From assembly GCF_042477335.2 (NCBI RefSeq), contig NC_091262.1, forward strand, positions 13,660,001 to 13,724,000: a stretch of DNA of 64,000 nucleotides, given 5' to 3'. Positions 35,481-46,265 of the stretch are shown piece by piece. The DNA is from Ovis canadensis (lineage: Eukaryota; Chordata; Mammalia; Artiodactyla; Bovidae). The translations under genes and the position numbers were made by a program. Position 1 is the first letter of the stretch; each line of letters opens with the position of its first letter. The notes under the pieces were generated by a model. It was not told where the DNA came from. It searched no databases and saw only the letters and a list, made by a program, of their open reading frames with translations.

Positions 35481-35835
35481 GCTAGGAGGCCCCCAGTAAG
35501 CATAGAGGGTCCGCTAGAATATGGGCCTCAGTGATCACACCCCCTCCCCAGGTATCCTGTTATGGCTAAGGAGGAGTTCTTGAGGAGGAGGGGAGGGAGA
35601 TGGGTGAGCACTGGACAAGGAGTCAGTTTAAGGGACAGATGGCAATTTAAGCTTCTGAGATGCTGAAACTGAACTTTCTTAGGAAGCATTTGATTAGGTA
35701 TATCCAAAATCAAGTTAGAGATCAATCCAAGAGTAAGAACTAGGCTGGTGTGTCAACTAGGTTTCAGATCAGTGTGAGAATTTAAACTGAGAGAACAGCC
35801 AGGATTGCCCAAGAAAATATGTCAACTCTGAAAAA
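35481..35835. other. unclassified sequence upstream of NDN
   Basis: Composition drops to AT-rich after the island. No repeat family recognised. Confidence 0.4.
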
Positions 35836-36019
35836 GAGAAGTCGCTTAGTCATGTCCGACTCTTTGCGATCCCATGGGCGTAGCCTACCAGGCTCCTATG
35901 TCCATGGGCTTTTCCAGGCAAAAATATTGGAGTGAGTTGACATTTCCTTCTCCAGGGGATTGAACCCAGGTCTCCCGCGGTGCAGACAGACAGTTTACCT
36001 TCTGAGCCACCAGGAGAAC
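35836..36019 (-). mobile_element. Bov-tA SINE
   Basis: Antisense copy with a short internal deletion; nearest young transposon to the NDN promoter (about 0.6 kb upstream of the ATG). Confidence 0.92.
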
Positions 36020-36824
36020 TAATTGGACAAATTGGAATTCTGAAGAATAACAACAAAAATTCATTGATTTCCTACCGTATGGAAGAGTTTTGAACAAGAA
36101 ATGCAGAATGTTGTCAATCCGAGTGTGATCGAAGTTCTCTTGAAGGCAATATAATAATGACTTTGTTAGTGTTTTAATGGTCATTGATTTTGGTTTTTCT
36201 ATTCCATTGGATAATTTTGATGTAAATTTTGTTTCATTAGAATCCCCTCATACAAAGATTATATTAGCATAGACTCATAGGATGTCTTTCCACCTGTTTT
36301 TCCAGGACCTTCCTTTTCTTTATGACTGTTTCAACCTCCGCTTTTCTTCCTGTGGAAACTTCACCTTCTTAGAGCACAACATCCCCATCTTCCACAGATA
36401 CTGAATAGTATCACATGCAAATCCCTCCCAAGATACTTTTTTTTTCTTTTTTAAATTAACCTAGATCCCCAAAACTTTCCCAGATAACAATTGATTTGAG
36501 ATGTAACAATTGGTGGTTGTATATCAGTTTTCAAATTTAGAAACCAAATCTGCAGTTTTGTTTGAGACTGTCAACAAAAACAAAGTTGACAGTCCCAGAG
36601 GTGCATCCTTTAAAAAAAAAATTGGGCACAGAAACCTCTGGATCCAATGTTCCTGCAGCTAATCAACATGCCTTGTATAAGCCATTGTGGTCTTTCAGCC
36701 ATTCCTGGGTTTCCTCAAACTGGCAGCTTCTTACATATGCCCTCAGTGAGTCTGGCTATTGTCACTCGAAACCTAACTCATATTACAATATTGTTTTGAC
36801 ATTTCTAGAATCCTCTCTTTATTA
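36020..36824. other. unclassified sequence upstream of NDN
   Basis: About 0.8 kb without a recognised repeat. Contains a perfect 10-bp inverted repeat at 36566..36594. Confidence 0.45.
36566..36594. repeat. perfect inverted repeat
   Basis: GACTGTCAAC, 9-base A-rich spacer, GTTGACAGTC. Could form a small hairpin; function unknown. Confidence 0.9.
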
Positions 36825-36840
36825 GCTTGTACCCTTTTCT
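36825..36840. repeat. target-site duplication, left copy
   Basis: GCTTGTACCCTTTTCT, identical to 37669..37684. Confidence 0.96.
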
Positions 36841-37668
36841 TTTTTTAATTTTTATTTTAACTTTATTTTACTTTACAATACTGTATTGGTTTTGCCATAC
36901 ATTGATATGAATCTACCATGGGTGTACATGCGAACCCAAACATGAACCTCCCTCCCACCTCCCTCCCCACAACATCCCTCTGGGTCATCCCCATGCACCA
37001 ACCCCAAGCATGCTGTATCCTGCATCAGACATAGACTGGTGATTCGATTCTTACATGATAGTATACATGTTTCAATGCCATTCTCCCAAATCATCCCACC
37101 CTCTCCCTCTCCCTCTGAGTCCAAAAGTCGGCTATACACATCTGTGTCTTTTTTGCTGTCTTGCATACAGGGTCATCATTGCCATCTTTCTAAATTCCAT
37201 ATATATGTGTTAGTATACTGTATTGGTTTTTTTCTTTCTGGCTTACTTCACTCTGTATAATCGGCTCCAGTTTTATCCATCTCATCAGAACGGATTCAAA
37301 TGTATTCTTTTTAACAGCCGAGAATACTCCATAGTGTATATGTACCACAGCTTTCTTATCCATTCATCTGCTGATGGACATCTAGGTTGTTTCCATGTCC
37401 TGGCTATTATAAACAATGCTGCGATGAACATTGGAGTACATGTGTCTCTTTCAATTCTGGTTTCCTTGGTGTGTATGCCCAGCAGTGGGACTGCTGGGTC
37501 ATATGGCAGGTACCACTTCACACCAGTCAGAATGTCTGCGATCCAAAAATCTGCAAGCAATAAAGGCTGGAGAGGGTGTGGAGAAAAGGGAACCCTCCTA
37601 CACTGTTGGTGGGAATGCAAACTAGTACAACCACTATGGAAAACAGTGTGGAGAGTCCTTAAAAAGTT
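36841..37668. mobile_element. bovine-type L1 with 5' inversion and 16-bp TSD
   Basis: Segment 36841..37505 is antisense L1 from the poly-T to the last part of ORF2. Segment 37506..37668 is the adjoining upstream ORF2 sequence in sense ('ggagagggtgtggagaaaag', 'actgttggtgggaatgcaaa'). Only about 15 bases of L1 are missing between them. The flanking 16-bp duplication shows that both segments arrived in a single event. Confidence 0.95.
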
Positions 37669-37684
37669 GCTTGTACCCTTTTCT
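37669..37684. repeat. target-site duplication, right copy
   Basis: Identical to 36825..36840. Confidence 0.96.
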
Positions 37685-39094
37685 CATTTCTCACTTTACT
37701 CAAGTAGATTGACTTCAAAGGGTTTTTCCCTTAGCTGTTTTTATCTTTGGATTTTCATGCTTATATCACTTTTAGGAGGACCAATTTGACCTCAGTCCAA
37801 TAACACCCCTTAATCTTTTATTTCACAAGGATAATTCCTACAGCTCATTTAGATATATCTCAACTGCAATTTTTCTTGTTCATCATTTTCTTCTCTTTAA
37901 TTTATAGATTTCTATTTTTTAAATATTCCTTACAGAGTAGTATTAGCTATATTAGTGTTTTCAATTATTATTATGTAAGAATGGCTTAAATTGATTGATT
38001 GCCCCCATTCTTCTTAAAATAATCCTCATTTCTTGCAGTTTATTTCCACTAATTTTCTTCTTTTTTAATTCATTTGTATACTTATTTGTTTCTGTTTGGT
38101 TGGTTTAGTGATTGCATTCATTTAAGTTATTTTTAATAATGAAAACATTTGAGCTTGTTATTTAAATCTCAGCTCAGCTTTGGCCATGGACCATACTTTT
38201 TGCTATTGTGATTAATAAAATTCCATCTTCATATTTCACCCTCCTAGATTTAATGGATTAATGAAATTAAATTTCATACTTGAGCACAACAGTTAACACT
38301 TACATAGAAAAAGTAGGAAAGCAATTATATAAACAAACATAAAAGCACAACAATTTTAAAATTATAAAAGCTTCTTTTTCTGTGGCATAACAGATCTTTG
38401 ACCAAGAGAATTGCTTGTGCTGCTTGAGCCAGACTGGTCTTCATTTTGGTGACTTTTCCCATGATGAGTGGAAGACACACCTGCCACAGCTCACTCCACA
38501 TCTCTCTTCTATTGGGTGGGTTGTTTAATACTATCCCAGAGTCTGCGGACTAGAACCACTATGAGGGATTATACTCAGAAGGTTTAAAGCTTTGGAACTG
38601 ATGCCAAATTTGAAACCAAGTACATGGTAAACCCCTAGTGTTGCTTACCCTTGGAGCCCAACTGTATATCTGGTAACAGGATATTTTCTTCCAAGAATAC
38701 TTTTGTGGTAAAGGTTCCATTTCCAACAAAAAAGAAAATCCTTGGAGACACAATTGGAAAAAGTAAAGCTTGAAATATCCTTTAAGTAGAGAGAGTGCCC
38801 CTGTAGTTATGTCATGGCAGTGGTCAGTAGTTTGACAGCTTAAGAATAGCAACATGATAAGATGCCTCCTCATAACTCAGAGATGCAGACCTTCAGAACA
38901 ATAAGATAAAAAGGCAGGTGACAACTGTGAATAGAAAAGGAAGTCAGTACTCGTGAGGCATTGACAAATGTTTAATTGTTAGGTCAAGATTTGGGTCTGG
39001 AGTTCCAGTGATGCCTTGCCAATAAAGACTGAATTGGGATCACTGACTATCTCCAGGGCTGGCCTTATTCGATGTGGGCAATGAATTCTCTCAG
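37685..39094. other. unclassified intergenic sequence
   Basis: About 1.4 kb; the first 700 bases are AT-rich. At 38375..38480 the minus strand reads a short lysine- and serine-rich peptide run, bounded by a stop, that I cannot assign. Confidence 0.4.
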
Positions 39095-39263
39095 ATCCAG
39101 CAGCTTAGACGCAAAAAGCCTGAAGACTGCAATATATCTCCCCCAATAAGACTCATGAAGAGCCACTCTTTAAATCAGGATTATGTAAATAGAAGTTCCA
39201 TGGATGCAAGAAGTATGTGGGAAAGTTATAACCTAAAATATTCTGATGTGAACAGTTCTGCTG
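39095..39263 (+). other. exon-like open stretch, unrecognised
   Basis: 169 bases, open throughout, preceded by TTCTCTCAG (acceptor-like) and followed by CTG/GTAAGT, a near-consensus donor. The frame extends upstream only to a GTG at 39074 and downstream to 39460; there is no ATG at its start. Translation begins IQQLRRKKPEDCNISPP and is polar, without a motif that I know. Could be a real exon of an unknown transcript, a retrocopy piece, or chance. Confidence 0.3.
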
Positions 39264-40044
39264 GTAAGTTATTCAAATTCTGTAATGTGAAACAGATTAC
39301 ACAGCTGTGGAATAGGCTGTTCTTGGCAGACTCAAGAATAGGAGGAGAGGCCTGTCCTGGCACTGGTTTCCATAGTGAACAGAGGAAGGGGGGTCACCCA
39401 GAGCTTCCAGTGGACATATGCTCACAACGCAGGGGCCCAGAGTCCCCAAATGAAATTTGAATCCTTTAGGCTTTTTCCTGTCCACATAGGCAGTAACCTC
39501 CACGTTGGAGGCCCCAAAGGGGCCTCAAATGCCTTGCAGGCCAAGGAATTGAGACTGAGAACTTGTGTTAATGTGTTCAGCAAATATTGAGCAACATCTA
39601 TCATGTGCCTGAAAGATTTGCATTTTAGAAAAGTAGCTCAGTCCGTGGAAGTAAACTAATTACACTGGGACTGTTAGGCTGTCCTGCCTTTTTTTTTTTT
39701 TTCCAGTAAAGAATAAGTGAAGACAGGCAGTACTGCTGTCAACAGTTGGGAGGGTGGAAGAGCAAACAAATACTGGCCCCTTAACCCTCAAGACTCCCTA
39801 CTGGGACACTGCACATGCCTGTGCAGCTAAGGCCCAAATGCATTCCTATAACTGGAGATCTTCCAGTCCTATCCAGACCCACATTGTAGCCTGCTAGCAT
39901 GTAAGGATTAACAGGGTCAGGGGTATCATTTAGAAAAGTCAACTGGAATCACAGTTAAGTTTGGAGTTGGGGCAGGTAGACAGGGAAATGCAGAGACCAA
40001 TTAGGAGACTTTGTATGGCAATCCATTTTAAAAACGGATAATGC
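39264..40044. other. unclassified intergenic sequence
   Basis: No recognised repeat; T-run followed by CCAG at 39690..39707 resembles a splice acceptor or reversed poly(A). Confidence 0.4.
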
Positions 40045-41526
40045 CTTGCATCTCATGCTCAAACTACTGCAGAATTGCACTCATCTCACATGCTAGCAAA
40101 GTAATGCTCAAAATTCTCCAAGCCAAGCTTCAGCAACACCTCAACCGTGAACTTCCAGATGTTCAATCTGGTTTTAGAAAAGGCAGAGGAATCAGAGATC
40201 AAATTGCCAGTATCTACTGGATCATCAACAACAACAAAAAAAAAAACCAAGAGAGTTCCAGAAAACATCCATTTCTCCTTTACTGACTATGCCAAAGACT
40301 TTGACTGTGTGGATCACAATAAACTGTGGAAAATTCTGAAATAGATGGAAATAACAGACCACCTGATCTGCCTCTTGAGAAATCTGTATGCAGATCAGGA
40401 ACCAACAGTTACAAATGGATATGGAAAAACAGACTGGTTCCAAATAACAAAAGGAGTGCGTCAAGACTGTGCATTGTCACTGTGCTTATTTAACTGATAT
40501 GCAGAGTACATCATGAGAAACACTGGTTCATGTTCGGGATCGCATGTACACCCGTGGTGGATTCATGTCAATGTATGGCAAAACCAATACAGTATTGTAA
40601 AGTAAAATAAAGTAAAAATAAAAATTAAAAAAAAAAAAGATTTAACACCAAAAATAAAAAAGAAAGAAAGAAAGAAACACTGGGCTCAATGAAGCACAAG
40701 CTGGAATCAAGATTTCTGGGAGAAATATCAGTAACCTCAGATATGCAGATGACACCACCCTTATGGCAGAAAGTGAAGAAGTAGGAGGTTATTGATGAAG
40801 TTGAAAGAGGAGATTGAGAAAGTTGGCTTAAAGCTCAACATTCAGAAAACTGAGATCATGGCATCTCGTCCATTATTTCATGGCAAATAGATGGGGAAAC
40901 AGTGAAACAGTGGCTGACTTTATTTTTTGGGACTCCAAAATCACTGCAGATGGTGACTTCAGCCATGAAATTAGAAGACACTTGCTCCTTGGAAAAAAAG
41001 TTATGACCAATCTAGACAGCATATTAAAAAGCGGAGAGATTACTTTGCCAACAAAGATCCGTCTAGTCAAGTCTATGGTTTTTCCAGTATTCATGTATCA
41101 ATGTGAGTTGGACTATAAAGAAAGCTGAGCGCTGAATAACTGATGCTTTTGAATTGTGGTGTTGGAGAAGACTCTTGAGAGTCCCGTGGACTGCGAGGAG
41201 ATCCAACCAGTCCATCCTAAAGAGATCAGTCCTGGGTGTTCATTGGAAGGACTGATGTTGAAACTGAAACTCCAATAGTTTGGCCACCTTATGTGAGGAG
41301 TTGACTAATTTGAAAAGACCCTGATGCTGGAAAAGATTGAGGGCAGGAGGATAGGGGACAACAAAGGATGAGATGGTTGGATGCCATCAGCAACTTAATG
41401 GACATGAGTTTGGGTAAGCTCCAGGAGTTGGTGATGGACTGGGAGGCCTGGAGTGCTGCAGTTGATGGGGTCACAAAGAGTCGGACACGACTGAGTGACT
41501 GAACTGAACTGAACTGAACTGAACTG
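40045..41526 (+). mobile_element. BovB LINE, interrupted by L1
   Basis: RT to 3' end in two parts, 40045..40526 and 40684..41526, ending in five ACTGA units. RT peptides include FSFTDYAKDFDCVDHN and RYADD. The insertion lies just before the RT catalytic region. Confidence 0.94.
40527..40672 (+). mobile_element. short bovine-type L1 3' end inside BovB
   Basis: Starts at 'TTCATGTTCGGGATCGCATG' and has a poly(A) at 40628..40638, then about 34 further A-rich bases ('gatttaacacc', (AAAG)n). Flanked by AGAAACACTGG at 40516..40526 and 40673..40683. Confidence 0.92.
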
Positions 41527-41750
41527 ATGCAACTATTTATTAAACACTGCCTCTTAGTCATAATTCCTCGGGAAAGAAATGAGGAGAAACACGATCTCTA
41601 TAATCCACAATGAGGAGAAATAGTGGACCAAAAGGGCCATAAACAAACAAGCAAGATAACAATTAAATAAGCACAATTATACTTAATGTTGCAATGCATA
41701 TCTCACAAGCCACCATACTGTCTCAGAGAGTAGAACAGAAGCAGTATACA

Positions 41751-43036
41751 GTCAGTTCAGTTCAGTTCAGTTCATTTGCTCAGTCGTGTCTGACTCTTTG
41801 CAACCCCATGGACTGCAGCATGGCAGGCCTCCCTGTCCATCACCAACTTCCAGACTTTACCCAAACTCATGTCAATTGAGTTGGTGATGCCATCCAACCA
41901 TCTCATCCTCTGGCATACCCTTCTCCTCCCGCCCTCAATCTTTCCCAGCATCAGGGTCTTTTCAAATGAGTCAATTCTTCACATCAGGTGGCCAAAGTAT
42001 TGGACTTTTAGCTTCAGCATCAGTCCTTCCAATGAAAATTCAGGACTGATTTCCTTTAGGGTGGACCGGTTGGATCTCCTTGGAGTCCAGTGTACTCAAG
42101 AGTCTTCTCGAACACCACAGTTCAAAAGCATCAACTCTTCGGCACTCAGCTTTCATTCAGTCGAACTCTCACATCCATACATGACCACTGGAAAAACCAG
42201 AGCCTTGAATAGCTGGACCTTTGTTGGCAAAGTAATGTCTCAGCTTTTTAATATGCTGTCTAGGTTGGTCATAAATTTCCTTCCAACAAGTAAACGTCTT
42301 TTAATTTCATGGCTGCAGTTACCATCTACAGTGATTTTGGAGCCCCCCAAAATAAAGTCTGACACTGTTTCCATTGCTTCCTCCTCTATTTGCCATGAAG
42401 TGACGGGACCAGATTCCATTATCTTAGTTTTCTGAATGTTGAGTTTTAAGCCAACATTTTCACAATTCTCCTTCACCTTTATTAAGAGGCTCTTTAGTTC
42501 TTCTTCATTTTCTGCCATAAGGGTGGTGTCATCTGCATATCTGAGGTTATTGATATTTCTCCCAACAATCCTGATTCCGCCTTGTGCTTCACTGAGTGCA
42601 GCATTTCTCATGATGTACTCTGCACATAAGTTAAATAAGCGGGTGACAATATACAGCCTTGATGTACTCCTTTCCTGATTAGGAACCAGTGTGTTGTTCC
42701 ATGTCCAGTTGTAACTGTTGCTTCCTGACCTACATACAGATTTCTCAAGAAGTAGTAAGGTAGTCTGGTATTTTCATGTCTTTAAGAATTTTCCAGTTGT
42801 GATCCACACAGCCAAAGGCTGTTGTATAGTCAGTAAAGCAGAAGTACATATATTTCTGGAAATTTTTTGCTTTTTCAATGATCCAGTGGATGTTGGCAAT
42901 TTCATTTTTGGTTCCTCTGCCTTTTCTAAATGCAACTTGAACATGTGGAATTTCATGCTTCACGTCCTGTTGAAGCCTGACCTGGAGAATTTTGAGCATT
43001 ACTTTGTCGCCATGTGAAGTTACTACAATGTGTGGT
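41751..43036 (-). mobile_element. BovB LINE, RT to 3' end
   Basis: Starts with the reversed (TTCAG)n tail at 41752 and extends to the 'SHGDKVMLKILQ' part of the RT. Motif C reads RYADD in a 123-codon open frame (42240..42611). Faces the previous BovB tail to tail. Confidence 0.95.
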
Positions 43037-43179
43037 ATGCTCAGTAGTTTTATAAATACTAATAAAAAGTGAAGGGAGATGGTGAATACCAAGACCAGTG
43101 GGATTCTGTCTCAGGATGGCTGGGAATGAGCAGTATTGTGTAGCTGGGATATGGATCCACCACTTCCTGAGACTATTTA

Positions 43180-43210
43180 TTTATTTATTTATTTTTGGTT
43201 GGTTGGTGTT

Positions 43211-43245
<35 letters not shown>

Positions 43246-43457
43246 CTTTATTTTATTTTACAATACTGTATTGGTTTTGCCACACATTGACACGAATCCA
43301 CCACGGGTGTACATGAGTTCCCAAACCTGAACCCACCTCCCACCTCCCACCACATATCATCTCTCTAGATCATCATCCCTGTGCACCAGCCCCAAGCATC
43401 CTGTATCCTGTATCGAACATAGACTGGCGATTCATTTCTCACATGATAGTATACATA
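43180..43457 (-). mobile_element. bovine-type L1 3' end with (ATTT)n tail and TSD
   Basis: Antisense L1 3' UTR after an (ATTT)n tract. AGACTATTTA at 43170..43179 recurs at 43458..43467. Confidence 0.93.
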
Positions 43458-43467
43458 AGACTATTTA

Positions 43468-43954
43468 GAATGAGACGGACCTGGGTAGAGGGAGGGGACA
43501 TGTCCAGCAGGTACCTGGATGTGTATGTCTCAGGAAAGATGCCTGGGTTGACAATAGAAGTCTGATAGATGAATATGGTAAATAGCATCATCTTGCAAGA
43601 GGACAGTCCTGATGTGAGGGTGGGGCAGTTTTCATTGCATGAGACCATAACACACACCACACAGGTACCAACATCTAAACACATCTTTCCCTTTCAACAT
43701 ATGTGTAATTGCCTTCCAGATATGGGGAAAACAAAAGAATTGTAGGAAAAGAAAAGACACCTTCCCCCTATGCAGGCAGAAGCTATATTATGGGCAGTTT
43801 GGACTCTAGTTGGGAAACACTGTAAATTACAAGTGGAGGGATGGGAGGAAAGATAGCTGACTAGGATGTCAGGTCACATAAGCTTCTTTTCAGACGATAT
43901 ATGCCTTTCCTCAGTGGACCTATAAAAATAGATTAGTTCATCTTCAACATATCT
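43468..43954. other. unclassified intergenic sequence
   Basis: No gene or recognised repeat. Confidence 0.4.
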
Positions 43955-45798
43955 TTTGTTTTTTAATTTTTATTTTTACTTTATTTTATTTTACAATACT
44001 GTATTGGTTTTGCCATACATTGACATGAATCCACCGTGGGTGTACATGAGTTCCCAAACATGAACCCCCCTCCCACCTCTCACCCCATATCATCTCTCTG
44101 GATCATCCCCATGCACCAACCCCAAGCACCCTGTATCCTGCATCACACATAGACTGGCGATTCGTTTCTTACATGATAGTATACATGTTTCAATGCCATT
44201 CTCCCAAATCATCCCACCCTCTCAATCTCCCTCAGAGTCCAAAAGTCTGCTCTACACATCTGTGTCTTTTTTGCTGTCTTGCATACAGGGTCGTCATTAC
44301 CATCTTTCCAAATTCCATATATATGTGTTAGTATACTGTATTGGTGTTTTTCTTTCTGGCTTACTTCACTCTGTATAATCGGCTCCAATTTCATACATCT
44401 CATTAGAACTGATTCAAATGTACTATTTTTAATGGCTGAGTAATATTCCATTGTGTATATGGACCACAGCTTTCTTATTCATTCATCTGATGATGGACAT
44501 CTAGGTTGTTTCCATGTCCTGGCTATTATAAACAGTGCTGCGATGAACATTGGGGTACATGTGTCTCTTTCAATTCTAGTTTCCTCTGTGTGTATGCCCA
44601 GCAGTGGGATTGCTGGGTCATAAGGCAGTTCTATTTGCAAATTTTTAAGGAATCTCCACACTGTTCTCCATAGTGGCTGTACTAGTTTGCATTCCCACCA
44701 ACAGTGTAAGAGGGTTCCTTTTCCTCCACACCCTCTCCAGCATTTATTGCTTGCAGACTTTTGAATCACAGCCATTCTGACTGGTGTGAAGTGGTACCTC
44801 ATTGTGGTCTTGATTTGCATTTCTCTAATGATGAGTGATGTTGAGCATCTTTTCATGTGTTTGTTAGCCATCCGTATGTCTTCTTTGGAGAAATGTCCAT
44901 TTAGTTCTTTGGCCCATTTTTTGATTGGGTCGTTTATTTTTCTGGAATTGAGCTACATAAGTTGCATGTATATTTTTGAGATTAGTTGTTTGTCAGTTGC
45001 TTCATTTGCTATTATTTTCTCCTATTTAGAAGGCTGTCTTTTCCACTTGCTTATAGTTTCCTTTGTTGTGCAGAAGCTTTTACTTTTAATTAGATCCCAT
45101 TTGTTTATTTTTGCTTTTATTTCCAGAATTCTGGGAGGTGAATCATAGAGGATCCTGCTATGATTTATGTCGGAAAGTGTTTTGCCTATGTTCTCCTCTA
45201 GGAGTTTTATAGTTTCGGGTCTTACATTTAGATCTTTAATCCATTTTGAGTTTATTTTTGTGTGTGGTGTTAGAAAGTGATCTAGTTTCATTCTTTTACA
45301 AATGGTTGACCAGTTTTCCCAGCACCACTTGTTAAAGAAATTGTCTTTACTCCATTGTATATTCGTGCCTTTATATTTAGATCTTTAATCCATTTTGAGT
45401 TTATTTTTGTGTGTAGTGTTAGAAAGTGATCTAGTTTCATTCTTTTACAAGTGGTTGACCAGTTTTACCAGCACCACTTGTTAAAGAGATTGTCTTTGCT
45501 CCATTATATATTCTTGCCTCCTTTGTCAAAGATAAGGTGTCCATATGTGTGTGGATTTATCTCTGGGCTTTCTATTTTGTTCCATTGATCTATATTTCTG
45601 TCTTTGTGCCAGTACCATACTGTCTTGATGACTGTGGCTTTGTAGTAGAGCCTGAAGTCAAGCAGGTTGATTCCTCCAGTTCCATTCTTCTTTCTCAAGA
45701 TTCCTTTGGCTATTCGAGGTTTTTTGTATTTCCATACAAATCCTGAAATTATTTCTTCTAGTTCTGTGGAAAATACCACTGGTAGCTTGATAGGGATT
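43955..45798 (-). mobile_element. bovine-type L1, 1.8 kb, with internal duplication
   Basis: Antisense 3' UTR through about 1.3 kb of ORF2. Minus-strand peptides include [20 protein letters not shown] and the [20 protein letters not shown] block of the L1 ORF2 C-terminal part. Frames are broken by substitutions. A stretch of about 149 bases is tandemly duplicated at 45226..45523. Confidence 0.93.
45226..45523. repeat. tandem duplication within L1
   Basis: Copy 1 from 45226, copy 2 from 45375 (offset 149). About 7 differences in 144 aligned bases by eye. Confidence 0.9.
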
Positions 45799-46265
45799 AA
45801 TCCTTTTCATGCAGACTATACATATAAGTTTGTAGTGAATAATTATTTTTATATATTTCTGAATTTACTTGCCAATATTTTGTTGGGGATTTTCATCTGA
45901 ATATTTATAGAGATATTGGGCTATAATTTTCTCTTTTTGTGCTACCTTTATCTGGATTTGATACCAGAAACTCTAAAAATAACAGAGAAAGTTGCCTACT
46001 CTTCAAATGTAGAGAGTTGTTTTTATTTTATTTAAAATATTTGGTAGACTTTTTCTCAATGGCATCACCAGTATCTAGAGATTTCCTTTTCACATGGCTC
46101 ATAACTACCTATTTAACATTCTAAATTGAATGTGGGCCTATCAGATTATCTTTTTCATGCTGGGTGAATTTCGTGGTATGTGGTTTTAAAGGAATTGCTA
46201 TATTTCATCTAAGTGGCCAATTTTGTGTATGTCCTGGTGCATTCACTACTTATTATCCTTTATCT
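45799..46265 (-). mobile_element. older L1 ORF2 fragment
   Basis: Antisense: 'gccaatattttgttgggga', 'gatattgggctataattttc', then 'ttttaaaggaattgctatat'. A different, older L1 than its left neighbour. Confidence 0.65.

Noticed and set aside
37223..37789. 188-codon frame across 37.2-37.8 kb
   Set aside because: It runs through the L1 inversion junction, so it is an artefact of the rearranged L1.
41500..41772. ACTGA/TTCAG pentamer repeats as a CRISPR-like or satellite array
   Set aside because: They are the normal 3' tails of the two converging BovB copies.
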